Numbered from the stretch's first letter, positions 8,941 to 18,071 are shown. The stretch: 64,000 nt of DNA from Hymenobacter sublimis (GCF_023101345.1 NZ_CP095848.1:433501-497500); one strand, 5' to 3'. Notes: generated from the letters alone by a model not told the origin. Numbers and translations are program-made.

Positions 8941-9582
8941 ATGCGTATCAATCCCAAGTTATTTATCGGCCTCGGGCTGCTGCTGGTGTTAGGTTATTCC
9001 TTGCAAGACCTTGTGCTGGGCGACAACCAGTACGTGGCCGGCGTGGCCAAGGCTCGTAAAGAGAAAAACGATTCCTTCCGCCGGGCCACCGATTCGCCGC
9101 TTTCCGCCGAGCAGCGCAACGAGTTCGACAGCCTGCGCTACTTCGCGCCTGACAAAACTTACCGGGTAAACGCTCAGGTAGAGCGGTTTGCCAAACCCGA
9201 AACCGTTCAGATTCCGCTGACCGATGGCAAGGCCGATACCTACCTGCGCTGGGGCCGGGCTTCCTTTGAGCTAGCCGATGCGCCCCAGCAATTGGTGCTC
9301 CTGCTCCGGCCCGATGAGAAAGACGGCAAGCTCTTCGTGGCTTTCGCCGACAAAACCAACGGCTTCACTACCTACGGCGGCGGGCGCTACCTCGATGTGG
9401 ACTTGCCGGCCGAGGGCGACGACGAGCTTACCCTCGATTTCAACCAGGCCTACAACCCATTCTGCGCCTACGGCACCGCCTATGCCTGCCCCGTACCGCC
9501 CCAGGAAAACCGGCTGGCGGTAGAAGTTCGGGCCGGGGAAATGGCCTTTCCAGAAACCGACCATACCGGCCACAACCACTAA
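8941..9582 (+). CDS. DUF1684 family protein
   Basis: 213 residues with an N-terminal signal anchor (KLFIGLGLLLVLGYSL), so it is exported or membrane-tethered. The C-terminal half carries the DUF1684 signature: FADKTNGFTTYGGGRYLDVDLP, then DFNQAYNPFCAYG, ACPVPPQENRL and a closing VRAGE. The family is widespread, and its biochemical role is not known to me. It is the first gene before pheT, but pheT has its own promoter box at 9616. Confidence 0.88.
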   Translation: MRINPKLFIGLGLLLVLGYSLQDLVLGDNQYVAGVAKARKEKNDSFRRATDSPLSAEQRNEFDSLRYFAPDKTYRVNAQVERFAKPETVQIPLTDGKADTYLRWGRASFELADAPQQLVLLLRPDEKDGKLFVAFADKTNGFTTYGGGRYLDVDLPAEGDDELTLDFNQAYNPFCAYGTAYACPVPPQENRLAVEVRAGEMAFPETDHTGHNH

Positions 9583-9615
9583 AGCGGGCCGCTTTCCGCC
9601 GCCCGCCCGAATCCG

Positions 9616-9623
9616 TACCTTTG
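9616..9623 (+). promoter_or_regulatory. -7 promoter box for pheT (TACCTTTG)
   Basis: Exact TAnnTTTG match 105 bp upstream of the pheT ATG, just before the inverted repeat at 9631-9727, which would therefore be transcribed in the 5' leader. Confidence 0.6.
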
Positions 9624-9630
9624 CCGCGAA

Positions 9631-9727
9631 TCAGTTGGCGGTGGTTGGTTGCTGGTTGCCGGTGTAATGCGGCCACCTGAAACAGAACCGCCGCAACTGG
9701 TAACCGACAACCGACAACTGGCAACAG
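9631..9727. repeat. Inverted repeat ending at the pheT start codon
   Basis: The left arm is built from GGTTGGTTGCTGGTTGCC-like units. The right arm (AACTGGTAACCGACAACC and following) is its imperfect reverse complement and stops directly before ATG 9728. Arms are low complexity and imperfect, with about three quarters of positions pairing by eye. Confidence 0.6.
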
Positions 9728-12163
9728 ATGAAAATATCCCTCGACTGGCTCCGCACACTCATTCCTACCGACAAACCCGCCGAGGAACTTGGCCAGCTGC
9801 TGACGGGCTCGGGCCTGGAGGTAGAAGGCATTGAGGAGCTGGAAAGCATTCCGGGCGGCCTGCGCGGCGTGGTGCTAGGCACGGTGCTCACCTGCGAAAA
9901 GCACCCCGACGCCGACAAGCTCAGCCTAACCACCGTGGATGTGGGCGACGCTACCCCCCGTCAGATTGTGTGCGGCGCCGCCAACGTGCGCGCCGGCCTG
10001 AAGGTAGTCGTGGCCCTGGAAGGCGCCATGCTCTATCCCACCCAAGGCGAGCCGTTCAAGATTAAGAAGTCCAAAATTCGCGGGGCAGCTTCCGAGGGCA
10101 TGATTTGCGCCGAGGACGAAATTGGCCTGGGCACCTCGCACGCCGGCATCATGGAGCTGGACACCGACTTGCCCAATGGCACGCCTGCCGCCGATTACTT
10201 CGGCCTGGGCTCCGACTCCGTGTTCGAAATTGGCCTGACTCCGAACCGGGCCGATGCCGCCTCGCACTACGGGGTAGCCCGCGAGTTGCGCGCCCTGCTG
10301 CGCCAGCCCTGCCACCTACCCGACGTCAGCCACTTCCACGCCCCCGCCGAAGCAGCGCAAAATATCCAGGTAACCTTGGAGGACGCTACCGCTGCCCCGC
10401 GCTACGCTGGTTTGTTGCTGGAAAACGTGCAGGTAGGCCCCTCGCCGGAGTGGCTGCAGCGCCGCCTGCGCAGCATTGGCCTCTCGCCCATCAACAACGT
10501 GGTAGACGTCACCAACTTCGTGCTGCATGAGTTGGGCCAGCCCCTGCATGCCTTCGATGCCGACCAAATTACCGGCGGCCACATCCGGGTGAAGCGGGCC
10601 GAGGCTGGTGAGAAGTTCACCACATTGGATGGGGTAGAGCGCACCCTACGCGCCGAGGACCTGGTTATTGCCGATGCCAACGGCACGCCCATGGCCCTAG
10701 CGGGTGTGTTCGGGGGCAAAACCTCCGGCGTGTCGGAAGCTACTACCCGCGTGTTCCTGGAAAGCGCCTACTTCGCGCCGGCCGTGGTACGTAAAACCGG
10801 CCAGACTCACCAGCTCAAAACCGACGCCTCCTTCCGCTTCGAGCGGGGTACTGATCCGCACATGGTGCCGGTGGCTCTCAAGCGCGCTGCCCTGCTGCTT
10901 CAGGAGTTGGCCGGCGCTACGGTGGCCGCCCCGGTGGTAGATGAGTACCCCACGCACATCAGCCACACGTTGGTGCGCTTGCGTTTGCCGCGAGTGGAGA
11001 AGCTAGTGGGCCAGTTCATTGCGCCCGAGCGGATTCGCCAAATCCTGACCGACCTGGATATTCTGATTGCGGAGGAGCTAACCAACGAAGCCGGCCACGC
11101 CGAGTGGATTCTGTCGGTGCCCCCGCACAAGGTGGACGTGACCCGGGAGGCCGACGTCATCGAGGAAATTTTGCGCATCTACGGCTACAACCACGTGGCC
11201 CTGCGTCCCCATAACTCCGCTTCCTACCTCGCTAAATTCCCGAATCCTGATCCGGAGATTATTCGTCAGAATACGGCGCGCTTGCTGAGCGGGCAGGGCT
11301 TCTCGGAAATCATCACTAACTCCATTACCAACTCGCTTTACTTCGAGAAGGAAGGAGAAGCGGATGCCGCGCTGGTACGCCTGCTTAACTACAATAGCGC
11401 TGAGCTGAACGTGCTGCGGCCTACGCTGCTGCACAGCGGCCTAGAAGTAGTGCGCCACAACGTAAACCGTCGCCAGCGCGACCTGAAGCTCTACGAGTTC
11501 GGCAAAACTTACCGCCAGCAGGCTGATGGCCAGTACGAGGAAAAGAACAAGCTCGTCATATACCTAACTGGCAATACGGCCGCTGAAACCTGGCAGCAGA
11601 AGTCGGAAAAGGCTACTTACCACCAATTGGCCAGCGCAGTGCAGCAGGTGCTGGCGTTCCTGGGCTTCCCGCAGCCCACCTCGCAGCCGGTGCAACACCC
11701 CTACCTGGCCGGTGGCCTCACGCTGTTGGCTCAAAACCAGCCGGTAGCCCAGCTCGGGGCCGTGTCGGGCGCCGTGCTGAAGAAGCTCGACGTGTCGCAG
11801 CCGGTGTGGTACGCCGAGCTGGACTGGGACTGGCTGATGCGCAAGTACAAAAACAACCTGGTAGCCCGCGAGCTACCCAAGTTCCCGGAAGTACGCCGCG
11901 ACCTAAGCCTGGTAGTCGACAAAACCATCACCTTCGACCAGCTCCAGCAGATTGCCCGCCGCACCGAAAAGAAACTCCTTCAGCAGGTGAACGTGTTCGA
12001 CGTGTACGAAGGCGAAAACCTGGGCTCCGATAAAAAATCGTACTCCGTGAGCTTCCTCCTCCAGGACCCTACCCAAACCCTCACCGACCAAGCTATTGAC
12101 GGCGTTATGCAGCGCCTGATTCAGCAGTTTGAGCAGCACGCCGGGGCCCTGATTCGGAAGTAA
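9728..12163 (+). CDS. pheT: Phenylalanyl-tRNA synthetase beta subunit
   Basis: Beta chain of the alpha2-beta2 enzyme that charges tRNA-Phe; 811 residues, full length. The domain order is complete: N-terminal EMAP-type OB tRNA-binding domain (about 40-150, KHPDADKLSLTTVDVG and CGAANVRAG), B3/B4 editing region (LTPNRADAASHYGVARELRA, NNVVDVTNFVLHELGQPLHA), B5 domain, a catalytic-like core, and the C-terminal ferredoxin-fold anticodon-binding domain beginning at KFPEVRRDLSLVVD. pheS is not in the window, as is usual in Bacteroidota, where the two are unlinked. The downstream small gene, zapA and rny follow in the same direction. Confidence 0.97.
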   Translation: MKISLDWLRTLIPTDKPAEELGQLLTGSGLEVEGIEELESIPGGLRGVVLGTVLTCEKHPDADKLSLTTVDVGDATPRQIVCGAANVRAGLKVVVALEGAMLYPTQGEPFKIKKSKIRGAASEGMICAEDEIGLGTSHAGIMELDTDLPNGTPAADYFGLGSDSVFEIGLTPNRADAASHYGVARELRALLRQPCHLPDVSHFHAPAEAAQNIQVTLEDATAAPRYAGLLLENVQVGPSPEWLQRRLRSIGLSPINNVVDVTNFVLHELGQPLHAFDADQITGGHIRVKRAEAGEKFTTLDGVERTLRAEDLVIADANGTPMALAGVFGGKTSGVSEATTRVFLESAYFAPAVVRKTGQTHQLKTDASFRFERGTDPHMVPVALKRAALLLQELAGATVAAPVVDEYPTHISHTLVRLRLPRVEKLVGQFIAPERIRQILTDLDILIAEELTNEAGHAEWILSVPPHKVDVTREADVIEEILRIYGYNHVALRPHNSASYLAKFPNPDPEIIRQNTARLLSGQGFSEIITNSITNSLYFEKEGEADAALVRLLNYNSAELNVLRPTLLHSGLEVVRHNVNRRQRDLKLYEFGKTYRQQADGQYEEKNKLVIYLTGNTAAETWQQKSEKATYHQLASAVQQVLAFLGFPQPTSQPVQHPYLAGGLTLLAQNQPVAQLGAVSGAVLKKLDVSQPVWYAELDWDWLMRKYKNNLVARELPKFPEVRRDLSLVVDKTITFDQLQQIARRTEKKLLQQVNVFDVYEGENLGSDKKSYSVSFLLQDPTQTLTDQAIDGVMQRLIQQFEQHAGALIRK

Positions 12164-12165
12164 CT

Positions 12166-12266
12166 TGGTTTTTGGTTAGCGGTTTTTGCTAATTGGGTTG
12201 CTAATCAGAACTCCGAAATGACGTTCTGCTAAAAGCAGCCAATCATCACCAACCTAAAATCAAAAA
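12166..12266. repeat. Degenerate inverted repeat filling the pheT to 12267 gap
   Basis: The left arm begins right after the pheT stop (TTGGTTTTTGGTTAGC, AATTGGGTTGC, CAGAAC). The right arm (GTTCTGCTAAAAGCAGCCAA ... ATCAAAAA) is its imperfect complement and ends at the ATG of the next gene. Confidence 0.5.
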
Positions 12267-12566
12267 ATGGCCTCTACCCAGCAGCTTGCTCAACTAGACC
12301 GCATGGAGCGGCAGGTAACCACGTTAGTGGCTGCCTATCAGCAGTTGCGCGAGGAGCTGGCCGATGCCCACACCACCATCCAGCAGCTCCGGGCCGACGT
12401 GCGCGACCGGGAGCGGCAGCTGAAGGATTTCCAGAATCAGGAGAATATCACTAAACTTGTCAATACCATAGCTGGTGCAGAACCGGCCAATGTTAACGAG
12501 CTGAAACTTCGCCTCAACGAATACATCCGAGAAATAGATAAGTGCCTTGCCTATTTGAGGGAGTAA
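12267..12566 (+). CDS. Small coiled-coil protein, probable ZapB-like partner of ZapA
   Basis: 99 residues, no signal peptide. Residues about 5-60 form a heptad-rich coiled coil (MERQVTTLVAAYQQLREELA, IQQLRADVRDRERQLKDF), followed by a helical C-terminus ending REIDKCLAYLRE. It sits 32 bp upstream of zapA and is almost certainly co-transcribed with it. Size and coiled-coil nature recall ZapB-type division proteins, but sequence identity to ZapB is not evident by eye, so the functional link is inferred from position. Confidence 0.8.
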   Translation: MASTQQLAQLDRMERQVTTLVAAYQQLREELADAHTTIQQLRADVRDRERQLKDFQNQENITKLVNTIAGAEPANVNELKLRLNEYIREIDKCLAYLRE

Positions 12567-12598
12567 CCACCACCTAACCCACCGCCTACTGGCTACTG

Positions 12599-12889
12599 AT
12601 GTCCGAATTATCCATCAAAATCCGCGTTGCTGACCGGGATTACCCCATGCGGGTAAGCCCCCAGGATGAGGAACGCCTGCGCCTCGCGGGCCGGCTGCTA
12701 AACGAGCGGCTGAAGGAATTTCGTGACCGGTACGGCATTCAGGATAAGCAGGACTTGCTAGCCATGATTGCGTTATCAACAATGGCTGACCAACTCAAGG
12801 TCAGCAAGGAAAAGGACGGGACCGACGCGGCCCTGACCGAGCGCCTTGCGCGCCTGGATGAGCTGCTGTCGGGAGTGGTGCTGGTCTAG
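12599..12889 (+). CDS. zapA: Cell division protein ZapA
   Basis: 96 residues, a FtsZ-ring-associated protein that bundles FtsZ filaments. The N-terminal globular part (IKIRVADRDYPMRVSPQDEE, LRLAGRLLNERLKEFRDRYG) is followed by the conserved QDLLAMIALSTMADQLK helix and a C-terminal coiled coil. It lies between the small coiled-coil gene and rny in the usual Bacteroidota order. Confidence 0.92.
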   Translation: MSELSIKIRVADRDYPMRVSPQDEERLRLAGRLLNERLKEFRDRYGIQDKQDLLAMIALSTMADQLKVSKEKDGTDAALTERLARLDELLSGVVLV

Positions 12890-12892
12890 CCA

Positions 12893-13023
12893 GTTATGCG
12901 GTTAGCAGCAGCGCGAAGCGTAAGCCCGAGCAGGGCGGGGTAATCGGCCCCGCTACCTGCGCGGACATTGGTGTTTCTGCCGGAGCTATGGGTTTCTTCC
13001 TTCCTAAAACCCCTTCATAGCTC
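12893..13023 (+). other. Structured zapA-rny spacer (possible regulatory RNA or leader)
   Basis: A 131-nt GC-rich spacer with two strong hairpins. One at 12930-12960 pairs GCAGG-GCGGGG with CCCCGC-TA-CCTGC. One at 12983-13023 ends at the rny ATG. A CGCG pair flanks the first hairpin. In several bacteria the 6S RNA gene lies downstream of zapA; this spacer is shorter than a normal 6S RNA, and I cannot assign it to that family by eye. Confidence 0.4.
12983..13023 (+). promoter_or_regulatory. rny: Hairpin abutting the rny start codon
   Basis: GAGCTATG (12983-12990) pairs with CATAGCTC (13016-13023) and an inner GGGTTT pairs with AAACCC. The 3' strand ends at the base before ATG 13024, so folding would hide the ribosome-binding region. 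Confidence 0.55.
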
Positions 13024-14721
13024 ATGTCCGAATCTCTTTATATTGTCCTGGCAGCCGTGCTGGCCCTTGTGGTTGGCGTGGTACTGGGGCGCCTGCTGGC
13101 TGGCAAAGCCCGGCAGGACCACGAAGCCGACGCTAAGGCGCGCGCCCAGCAGTTGCTGGCCGAAGCCGAAGCCCAGGCCACCCGCACCCGCGACGAGCGG
13201 ATTCAGCAGTCCAAGGATAAATTTCGCACCCTTAAGCAGGAATTCGAGCAGGAAAGCCGCCGCCAGAAGCAGGCCCTAGAACAGGAATTGACCGAGCGCC
13301 GCGCCGCCGTAGTAGAGCAGGAGCAGAGCATCAAGCAACTAACCCTTACTACCCAAAAGCAGCTGGAGCAGATTCAGCGCAAGGAAAAAGAGCTGGAAGC
13401 AACCCGCGAGAAAATAGAAACGCAGGCCCTGCAGCAGCGTGAAAAGCTGGATGCCCAGGAGGAAAAGCGCCGCACGGTGCTGGAAAACCAACTGGCCAAG
13501 CTGGAACAGCGCGAGCGGGAAGTAGAAGAGGAGTTGGAGGAGCGCGGCCAGGAGCTGAGCACCAAGCTGCACCAGGTAACCACGCAGCTAGAGAATATTT
13601 CGGGTCTGACCGCCGCCGAAGCCCGCGAGCAACTGGTGGAGTCGCTGAAAAACGAAGCTCAGATCCAGGCTTCCAGCTACATCAAAGACGTAGTAGCCCA
13701 GGCCAAGCTCACGGCCACCAAAGACGCCAAAAAGGTAGTGCTGGAAACTATTCAGCGCACCGCCGCCGAGCACGCCATTGAGAACTGCGTGTCCATTTTC
13801 AACATCGAGTCGGACGACGTGAAGGGCAAGATTATTGGCCGCGAAGGCCGTAACATCCGGGCCCTGGAAGCAGCTACTGGTGTGGAAATCATTGTGGACG
13901 ACACGCCCGAAGCCATCATCATTTCCGGCTTCGACCCGGTGCGCCGCGAGGTAGCCCGCCTAAGCCTGCACCTGCTGGTGAAGGATGGCCGGATTCACCC
14001 GGCCCGCATCGAAGAAATTGTGGCTAAAACCCGCAAGAATATTGATGAGGAAATCGTCGAAATCGGCGAGAAGACCATCATCGACCTGGGCATTCACGGC
14101 TTGCACCCCGAGCTGATCAAGATGGTAGGCCGCATGCGTTTCCGCTCCTCTTACGGGCAGAACCTGCTGCAGCACTCCCGCGAGGTAGCCAACCTGTGCG
14201 CTACTATGGCCGCCGAGCTGGGCCTGAACGTGAAGCACGCCAAGCGCGCCGGCCTCTTGCACGACATCGGCAAGGTAAGCACCGAGGAACCCGAGCTGCC
14301 CCACGCCATCCTAGGCATGGAAATGGCCAAGAAGTACAAGGAGCATCCCGACGTAGTCAACGCCATCGGCGCCCACCACGACGAAATTGAGATGACAGCC
14401 ATGATTTCGCCCCTGGTGCAGGCCTGCGACGCCATTAGCGGCTCGCGCCCCGGTGCCCGCCGCGAGATGATGGAAAGCTACATCAAGCGTCTCAAGCAAC
14501 TGGAAGAAACGGCCAACGGCTTCAAAGGTGTTAACCAGTGCTTTGCTATTCAGGCCGGCCGCGAGCTGCGCGTGATGGTAGACGCCGAAAACGTAACCGA
14601 TGAGCGCGCCGCGGAGCTGAGCTACGAGATTTCCCAGAAAATTGAGAAGGAAATGCAGTACCCTGGTCAAATCAAAATCACGGTTATCCGGGAGATGCGC
14701 GCCGTAGCCTACGCCAAATAG
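13024..14721 (+). CDS. rny: Ribonuclease Y
   Basis: A membrane-anchored endoribonuclease that starts mRNA decay. The N-terminal transmembrane helix (about residues 5-27, [18 protein letters not shown]) is followed by a long Glu/Gln/Lys/Arg-rich coiled coil to about residue 210. Then come a KH domain ([20 protein letters not shown], about 260-320) and an HD domain with [11 protein letters not shown], the metal-binding LLHDIGK and [10 protein letters not shown]. At 565 residues it is a little longer than the usual 510-520, owing to the coiled coil and the start used. It ends the pheT/zapA block with a terminator at 14736. Confidence 0.95.
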   Translation: MSESLYIVLAAVLALVVGVVLGRLLAGKARQDHEADAKARAQQLLAEAEAQATRTRDERIQQSKDKFRTLKQEFEQESRRQKQALEQELTERRAAVVEQEQSIKQLTLTTQKQLEQIQRKEKELEATREKIETQALQQREKLDAQEEKRRTVLENQLAKLEQREREVEEELEERGQELSTKLHQVTTQLENISGLTAAEAREQLVESLKNEAQIQASSYIKDVVAQAKLTATKDAKKVVLETIQRTAAEHAIENCVSIFNIESDDVKGKIIGREGRNIRALEAATGVEIIVDDTPEAIIISGFDPVRREVARLSLHLLVKDGRIHPARIEEIVAKTRKNIDEEIVEIGEKTIIDLGIHGLHPELIKMVGRMRFRSSYGQNLLQHSREVANLCATMAAELGLNVKHAKRAGLLHDIGKVSTEEPELPHAILGMEMAKKYKEHPDVVNAIGAHHDEIEMTAMISPLVQACDAISGSRPGARREMMESYIKRLKQLEETANGFKGVNQCFAIQAGRELRVMVDAENVTDERAAELSYEISQKIEKEMQYPGQIKITVIREMRAVAYAK

Positions 14722-14735
14722 CCAACTAGGCAAAT

Positions 14736-14775
14736 AAAAAAGCCCGCTGCAACCGTTGTTGCGGCGGGCTTTTTT
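14736..14775. terminator. Intrinsic terminator after rny
   Basis: Stem GCCCGC-T-GCAA / TTGC-G-GCGGGC flanked by AAAAAA and TTTTTT. Confidence 0.92.
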
Positions 14776-14862
14776 ATGCGTTATGCAACGCTGGCCGTGT
14801 TGTGTGGCTCCTGCAGCAAACCCTCTCATTCAACTGACCTATCGAAAAGACTAATACAAACG

Positions 14863-15618
14863 GTGGTAGCTTATTTATCTATTCTTAGAAAAGCGGGCAG
14901 CGCCGCAATTGGAAGCCTGCTAGTGAGTTGCTCGGTGTACGCTCCCTTGCAGCCCAGTGCTCCGCTGGTACACAAAAAAGGTGAGGCCGAAGTAGCTGCC
15001 AGCGCCTACCTCACGGGGAGGCTGGAGGGCTCCGCTGCCTACTCACCGGCCAAACACCTCATCGTGCGCGCAGCCGGCGGCCTACGCAGCGACGGCAGTG
15101 ACTCCACTTACTTCCGCATTCGGCAGCTGGAGGCTGGAATCGGCACTTACCACTATATCGATGAGCAATGGTTGCTGGGGGGAATGATGGGGTATGGCAG
15201 TGGGCAGAGCAGCCGACGTTACCGCGACGGCTTTGAGTCTATCTTCCAGGATTCCGTACTGAGCAACGAGTATGCGGCTCGTTTCCGCAAGCTCTTCGCG
15301 GAAGCTTACGTGGCGAATGATGCGGGCTGGACTACTTTTGGGGTAGCCTGTCGCTTTTCGCAGGTGCGGTTCGCCTCTCTTACAAACCGTGGGGTTCCTG
15401 TACCACTGCGGCGCATGACACGCCTTGAACCCATGCTGTTTATTCGTTTCGGTGGGCAAGGGCGTATTCCGTGGCTGCAAGGGCAGGTAGCCACCAGTTT
15501 GTCAATGCCAGCAGACGGCCGGATTTTTTCGGCCAATGAGGCTATCAGAGACACCAAGGAAGGACGGCTTTTTACTTCCTTCGGGCTGGTTATCTACCCG
15601 CACTTGTTTAAGGATTAA
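14863..15618 (+). CDS. Hypothetical lipoprotein, probable outer-membrane barrel type
   Basis: I place the start at GTG 14863, which gives a short basic n-region, a hydrophobic stretch and a lipobox-like LLVSC. An upstream in-frame ATG at 14776 lies against the rny terminator and is unlikely. The mature protein (about 230 residues) has alternating hydrophobic and aromatic strands (HLIVRAAGGLRS, AGIGTYHYIDEQWLLGGMMG, AYVANDAGWTTFGVACRFSQ) as in small beta-barrels. No family is recognised. It resembles the 17164-17898 lipoprotein in layout: lipobox, a polyPro or Pro-rich start, PLLTQKGE/PLVHKKGE and then strands. The two may be distant paralogues. Confidence 0.7.
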   Translation: MVAYLSILRKAGSAAIGSLLVSCSVYAPLQPSAPLVHKKGEAEVAASAYLTGRLEGSAAYSPAKHLIVRAAGGLRSDGSDSTYFRIRQLEAGIGTYHYIDEQWLLGGMMGYGSGQSSRRYRDGFESIFQDSVLSNEYAARFRKLFAEAYVANDAGWTTFGVACRFSQVRFASLTNRGVPVPLRRMTRLEPMLFIRFGGQGRIPWLQGQVATSLSMPADGRIFSANEAIRDTKEGRLFTSFGLVIYPHLFKD

Positions 15619-15627
15619 GACATCTGG

Positions 15628-17028
15628 TTAATCTGCCTTCTTTAGTTTGGCAAACAGGTTGTTTAATGATTCGGCCCAGGTAGGGTGGGCAAATACCATG
15701 TTCTGCAGCTGGTCGCAGGTAAGGTTGCCGGCCATGGCTAACTGAATCATGGACATGATTTCGCCGCCTTGCTCACAGAAAACAGTGGCCCCAATGAGGT
15801 GGTCCCGCGCATCCACCAGCACCTTCATAAAGCCCGCACTGTGGCCCGTTTCCTGGGCACGGCCCACTACGCGCACGGGCATGGTGGCCACGCGGTAGTC
15901 GAGTTGCTGTTCCTGGGCCTGCGTTTCGGAAAGGCCGATGCGCCCGAGTTGGGGTTGGGTGAACACCACGTAGGGTAGGGGGCGGGATTTGGCCGAGCGG
16001 CGCTTGCGGTGCAACAGGTTGTCGCGCACTACGCGGTAGTCGTCGTAGCTGAGGTGGGTGAACTGAGGGCCGGGATGGACGTCGCCAAGGGCGTACACGC
16101 CGCGCACATTGGTTTGCAGCCGCTCGTTTACCAGAATGTAGCCTTTGTCGTTGGTGTCGATGCCGGCCGCCTCCAGGCCTAGGTCGTCGGTGTTGGGCTC
16201 CCGACCTACGGCTACCAGCAAGTGGGAGCCACGTAGGCGCCGCTCGCCGGCAGCAGTAGTAGCCGTAAGTGTATACACGCCGTCGGCGTTGCGCGACACG
16301 TGCCGAACCCGGGCACCGAGAACAAACTCAACCCCATCGGCCTCCAATTGGCCGCGCAGGGCCTCGCACACGTCATCGTCTTCGCGCTCCAGCAGGGTAG
16401 CAGACTCATCTACAATGGTAACGCGGCTGCCAAAGCGGCGGAACATCTGCCCAAATTCCAGCCCGATGTACCCCCCGCCCAAAATCAGCAGGTGCTCGGG
16501 TAATTGCTTGAGGTCCAGCAGCTCTTCGTTGGTCATGAACCCGCTCTCGGCCAGCCCGTCAATGGGGGGTACGGCGGCCCGGGTGCCCGTGTTGATGAAG
16601 ATAAGCGGGGCTTTTACTACCTGCTGCTCCCCGGTAAGCAAAGCAATGCGCACGGTGCGCGGACTGATAAAGGCCGCGTGGCCGTGGAGTACGGTAATGC
16701 CGGGTTGCTCTTCCGTCAGATTTTTCTCTACGCCTTCCCGCTTGGCTTGAATGATGGCATCTTTTCGCGCTACAATGGCGCGAAAGTCGGGCCGGGGTGC
16801 GCTGGCTTTCACTCCGTAGTCGGCGGCCGTAGCTACCTGCTGCATCCGTTCGGCAGAAGCGAGCATGGCCTTCACCGGCGAGCAGCCATAGTTGATGCAG
16901 GAGCCGCCGAGGTAGTGTTTCTCAACGAGGGCTACCTTGCGCCCGGCCTTGGCCAGGGCTGTAGCCAAGGGGTTGCCGGCCTGGCCGGAGCCAATGATAA
17001 GCGCATCGTAACGAACAGAAGTAGCCAT
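15628..17028 (-). CDS. FAD-dependent pyridine nucleotide-disulfide oxidoreductase (dihydrolipoamide dehydrogenase/mercuric reductase-like)
   Basis: A 466-residue flavoprotein of the class I disulfide reductase family. The N-terminal FAD Rossmann motif IIGSGQAGNPLATALA is followed by the redox CxxxxC centre GGSCINYGCSPVK. A second Rossmann motif LLILGGGYIGLEFGQMF binds NAD(P)H, YALGDVHPGPQFTHLS is the second FAD motif, and the C-terminal dimerisation domain ends with the catalytic HPTWAE dyad. I start at MATSVRYD (17028) rather than three codons earlier. It is not near any 2-oxoacid dehydrogenase or mer gene, so the substrate is unknown. Stop codons of this gene and of the plus-strand neighbour are only 9 bp apart. 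Confidence 0.9.
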   Translation of the reverse strand: MATSVRYDALIIGSGQAGNPLATALAKAGRKVALVEKHYLGGSCINYGCSPVKAMLASAERMQQVATAADYGVKASAPRPDFRAIVARKDAIIQAKREGVEKNLTEEQPGITVLHGHAAFISPRTVRIALLTGEQQVVKAPLIFINTGTRAAVPPIDGLAESGFMTNEELLDLKQLPEHLLILGGGYIGLEFGQMFRRFGSRVTIVDESATLLEREDDDVCEALRGQLEADGVEFVLGARVRHVSRNADGVYTLTATTAAGERRLRGSHLLVAVGREPNTDDLGLEAAGIDTNDKGYILVNERLQTNVRGVYALGDVHPGPQFTHLSYDDYRVVRDNLLHRKRRSAKSRPLPYVVFTQPQLGRIGLSETQAQEQQLDYRVATMPVRVVGRAQETGHSAGFMKVLVDARDHLIGATVFCEQGGEIMSMIQLAMAGNLTCDQLQNMVFAHPTWAESLNNLFAKLKKAD

Positions 17029-17163
17029 AGAGAGCAAGAGTAAGGGGCCGAAAGCCCAACGGTAGCGGTATACGCGCCAACCAGGTAAAGCGCCGCCCCG
17101 CTGCCTAACACAACGAAAGCGCCGTTCCCACGTTCTGCCTCCAACCGCTCATTTCTGCTGCCT

Positions 17164-17898
17164 ATGCCGCTTTTGCTTCGCCGCTGTCTTCTGCCGCTTC
17201 TGCTCCCGTTCCTGGCAAGTTGTTCTTCCCTTTATTTTCCGCCCCCGCCTCAGGTGCCGCTCCTCACCCAGAAAGGCGAGTGGAGTGGGGGCATTCACAC
17301 CAATTTCAGCCAGAACACGTCGGTGCAGGGTGCTTACGCCTTTGCTGACCATCTGGGCGTAATGGGCTCGGCGTCTTTTCTGCACACCGATAAAAAGAAG
17401 CGGGCCGAGGACCACGATTTCGCGGAGCTGGGCCTCGGATATTTCACCCGCATTCGGGATAAGCGCGTGCTGGAGTTCTACGGCGGCTACGGGCTGGGCC
17501 ACACCAAGCGGGTGGAGCGCACCCCCGCCGAAGGCATCACGCGCACCCTAGAAGGTAACCTGACTAAGTATTTTGCCCAGGCTAACTACACCTCCAAGGA
17601 CAAGAAAACCTACCACGTGCTCGGCCGCGACTGGCCCGTTACCTACGGTACCGCCCTGCGCCTGAGCTACGTCAACCTCAGCAACTTCCGTCTCGACAAC
17701 CAAGCCCGCGCCTCCGAGGACAACATCTTCCTGGAACCCATTACCTACACCCGCATCAACCTGGTAGGCCCCGTTGATTTTCAGCTAATCAGTGGCAGCA
17801 ACTTCGGCCTAAAGCATCGCAAGTACCTGAAGGCTGCCAACTCGGTGTTTCAGTTCGGGCTGATTGTGAACGTAGGCGGGCAGAGCGGCCTGAAGTAG
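17164..17898 (+). CDS. Hypothetical lipoprotein with beta-barrel-like C-terminal region
   Basis: 244 residues with a lipoprotein signal (LPFLASC lipobox), then a Pro-rich linker (PPPPQVP). The rest has glycine- and aromatic-rich strand patterns typical of small outer-membrane barrels (GGIHTNFSQNTSVQGAYAFA, FAELGLGYFTRI, FYGGYGLGHTKRVE, NSVFQFGLIVNVGG). No family recognised; see the similar lipoprotein at 14863-15618. A bidirectional terminator follows at 18017-18052. Confidence 0.75.
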   Translation: MPLLLRRCLLPLLLPFLASCSSLYFPPPPQVPLLTQKGEWSGGIHTNFSQNTSVQGAYAFADHLGVMGSASFLHTDKKKRAEDHDFAELGLGYFTRIRDKRVLEFYGGYGLGHTKRVERTPAEGITRTLEGNLTKYFAQANYTSKDKKTYHVLGRDWPVTYGTALRLSYVNLSNFRLDNQARASEDNIFLEPITYTRINLVGPVDFQLISGSNFGLKHRKYLKAANSVFQFGLIVNVGGQSGLK

Positions 17899-18016
17899 TG
17901 ATGTAGCAAATAGCTCTGATACCCGCATTGGAAATTTCGGCGACTATCCAAGCCCATCCTACCCAAGGGCTACGAAGTATAAAAATTAAAACTTTCAGAC
18001 CGTTTGGTTTGGCGCA

Positions 18017-18052
18017 AATAAAAAGCCCTGGCGCAAGCCAGGGCTTTTTATT
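18017..18052. terminator. Bidirectional intrinsic terminator
   Basis: Perfect stem AAAAAGCCCTGGC / GCCAGGGCTTTTT with loop GCAA, A-run before and T-run after. It lies between the convergent 17164 gene and sucD. Confidence 0.93.
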
Positions 18053-18071
18053 TATCAGTAGCTAGAAGGAA

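Noticed and set aside
12893-13023. 6S RNA gene after zapA
   Set aside because: The position fits the arrangement seen in other bacteria, but at about 130 nt it is too short and the central-bubble structure is not evident; reported only as a structured spacer.
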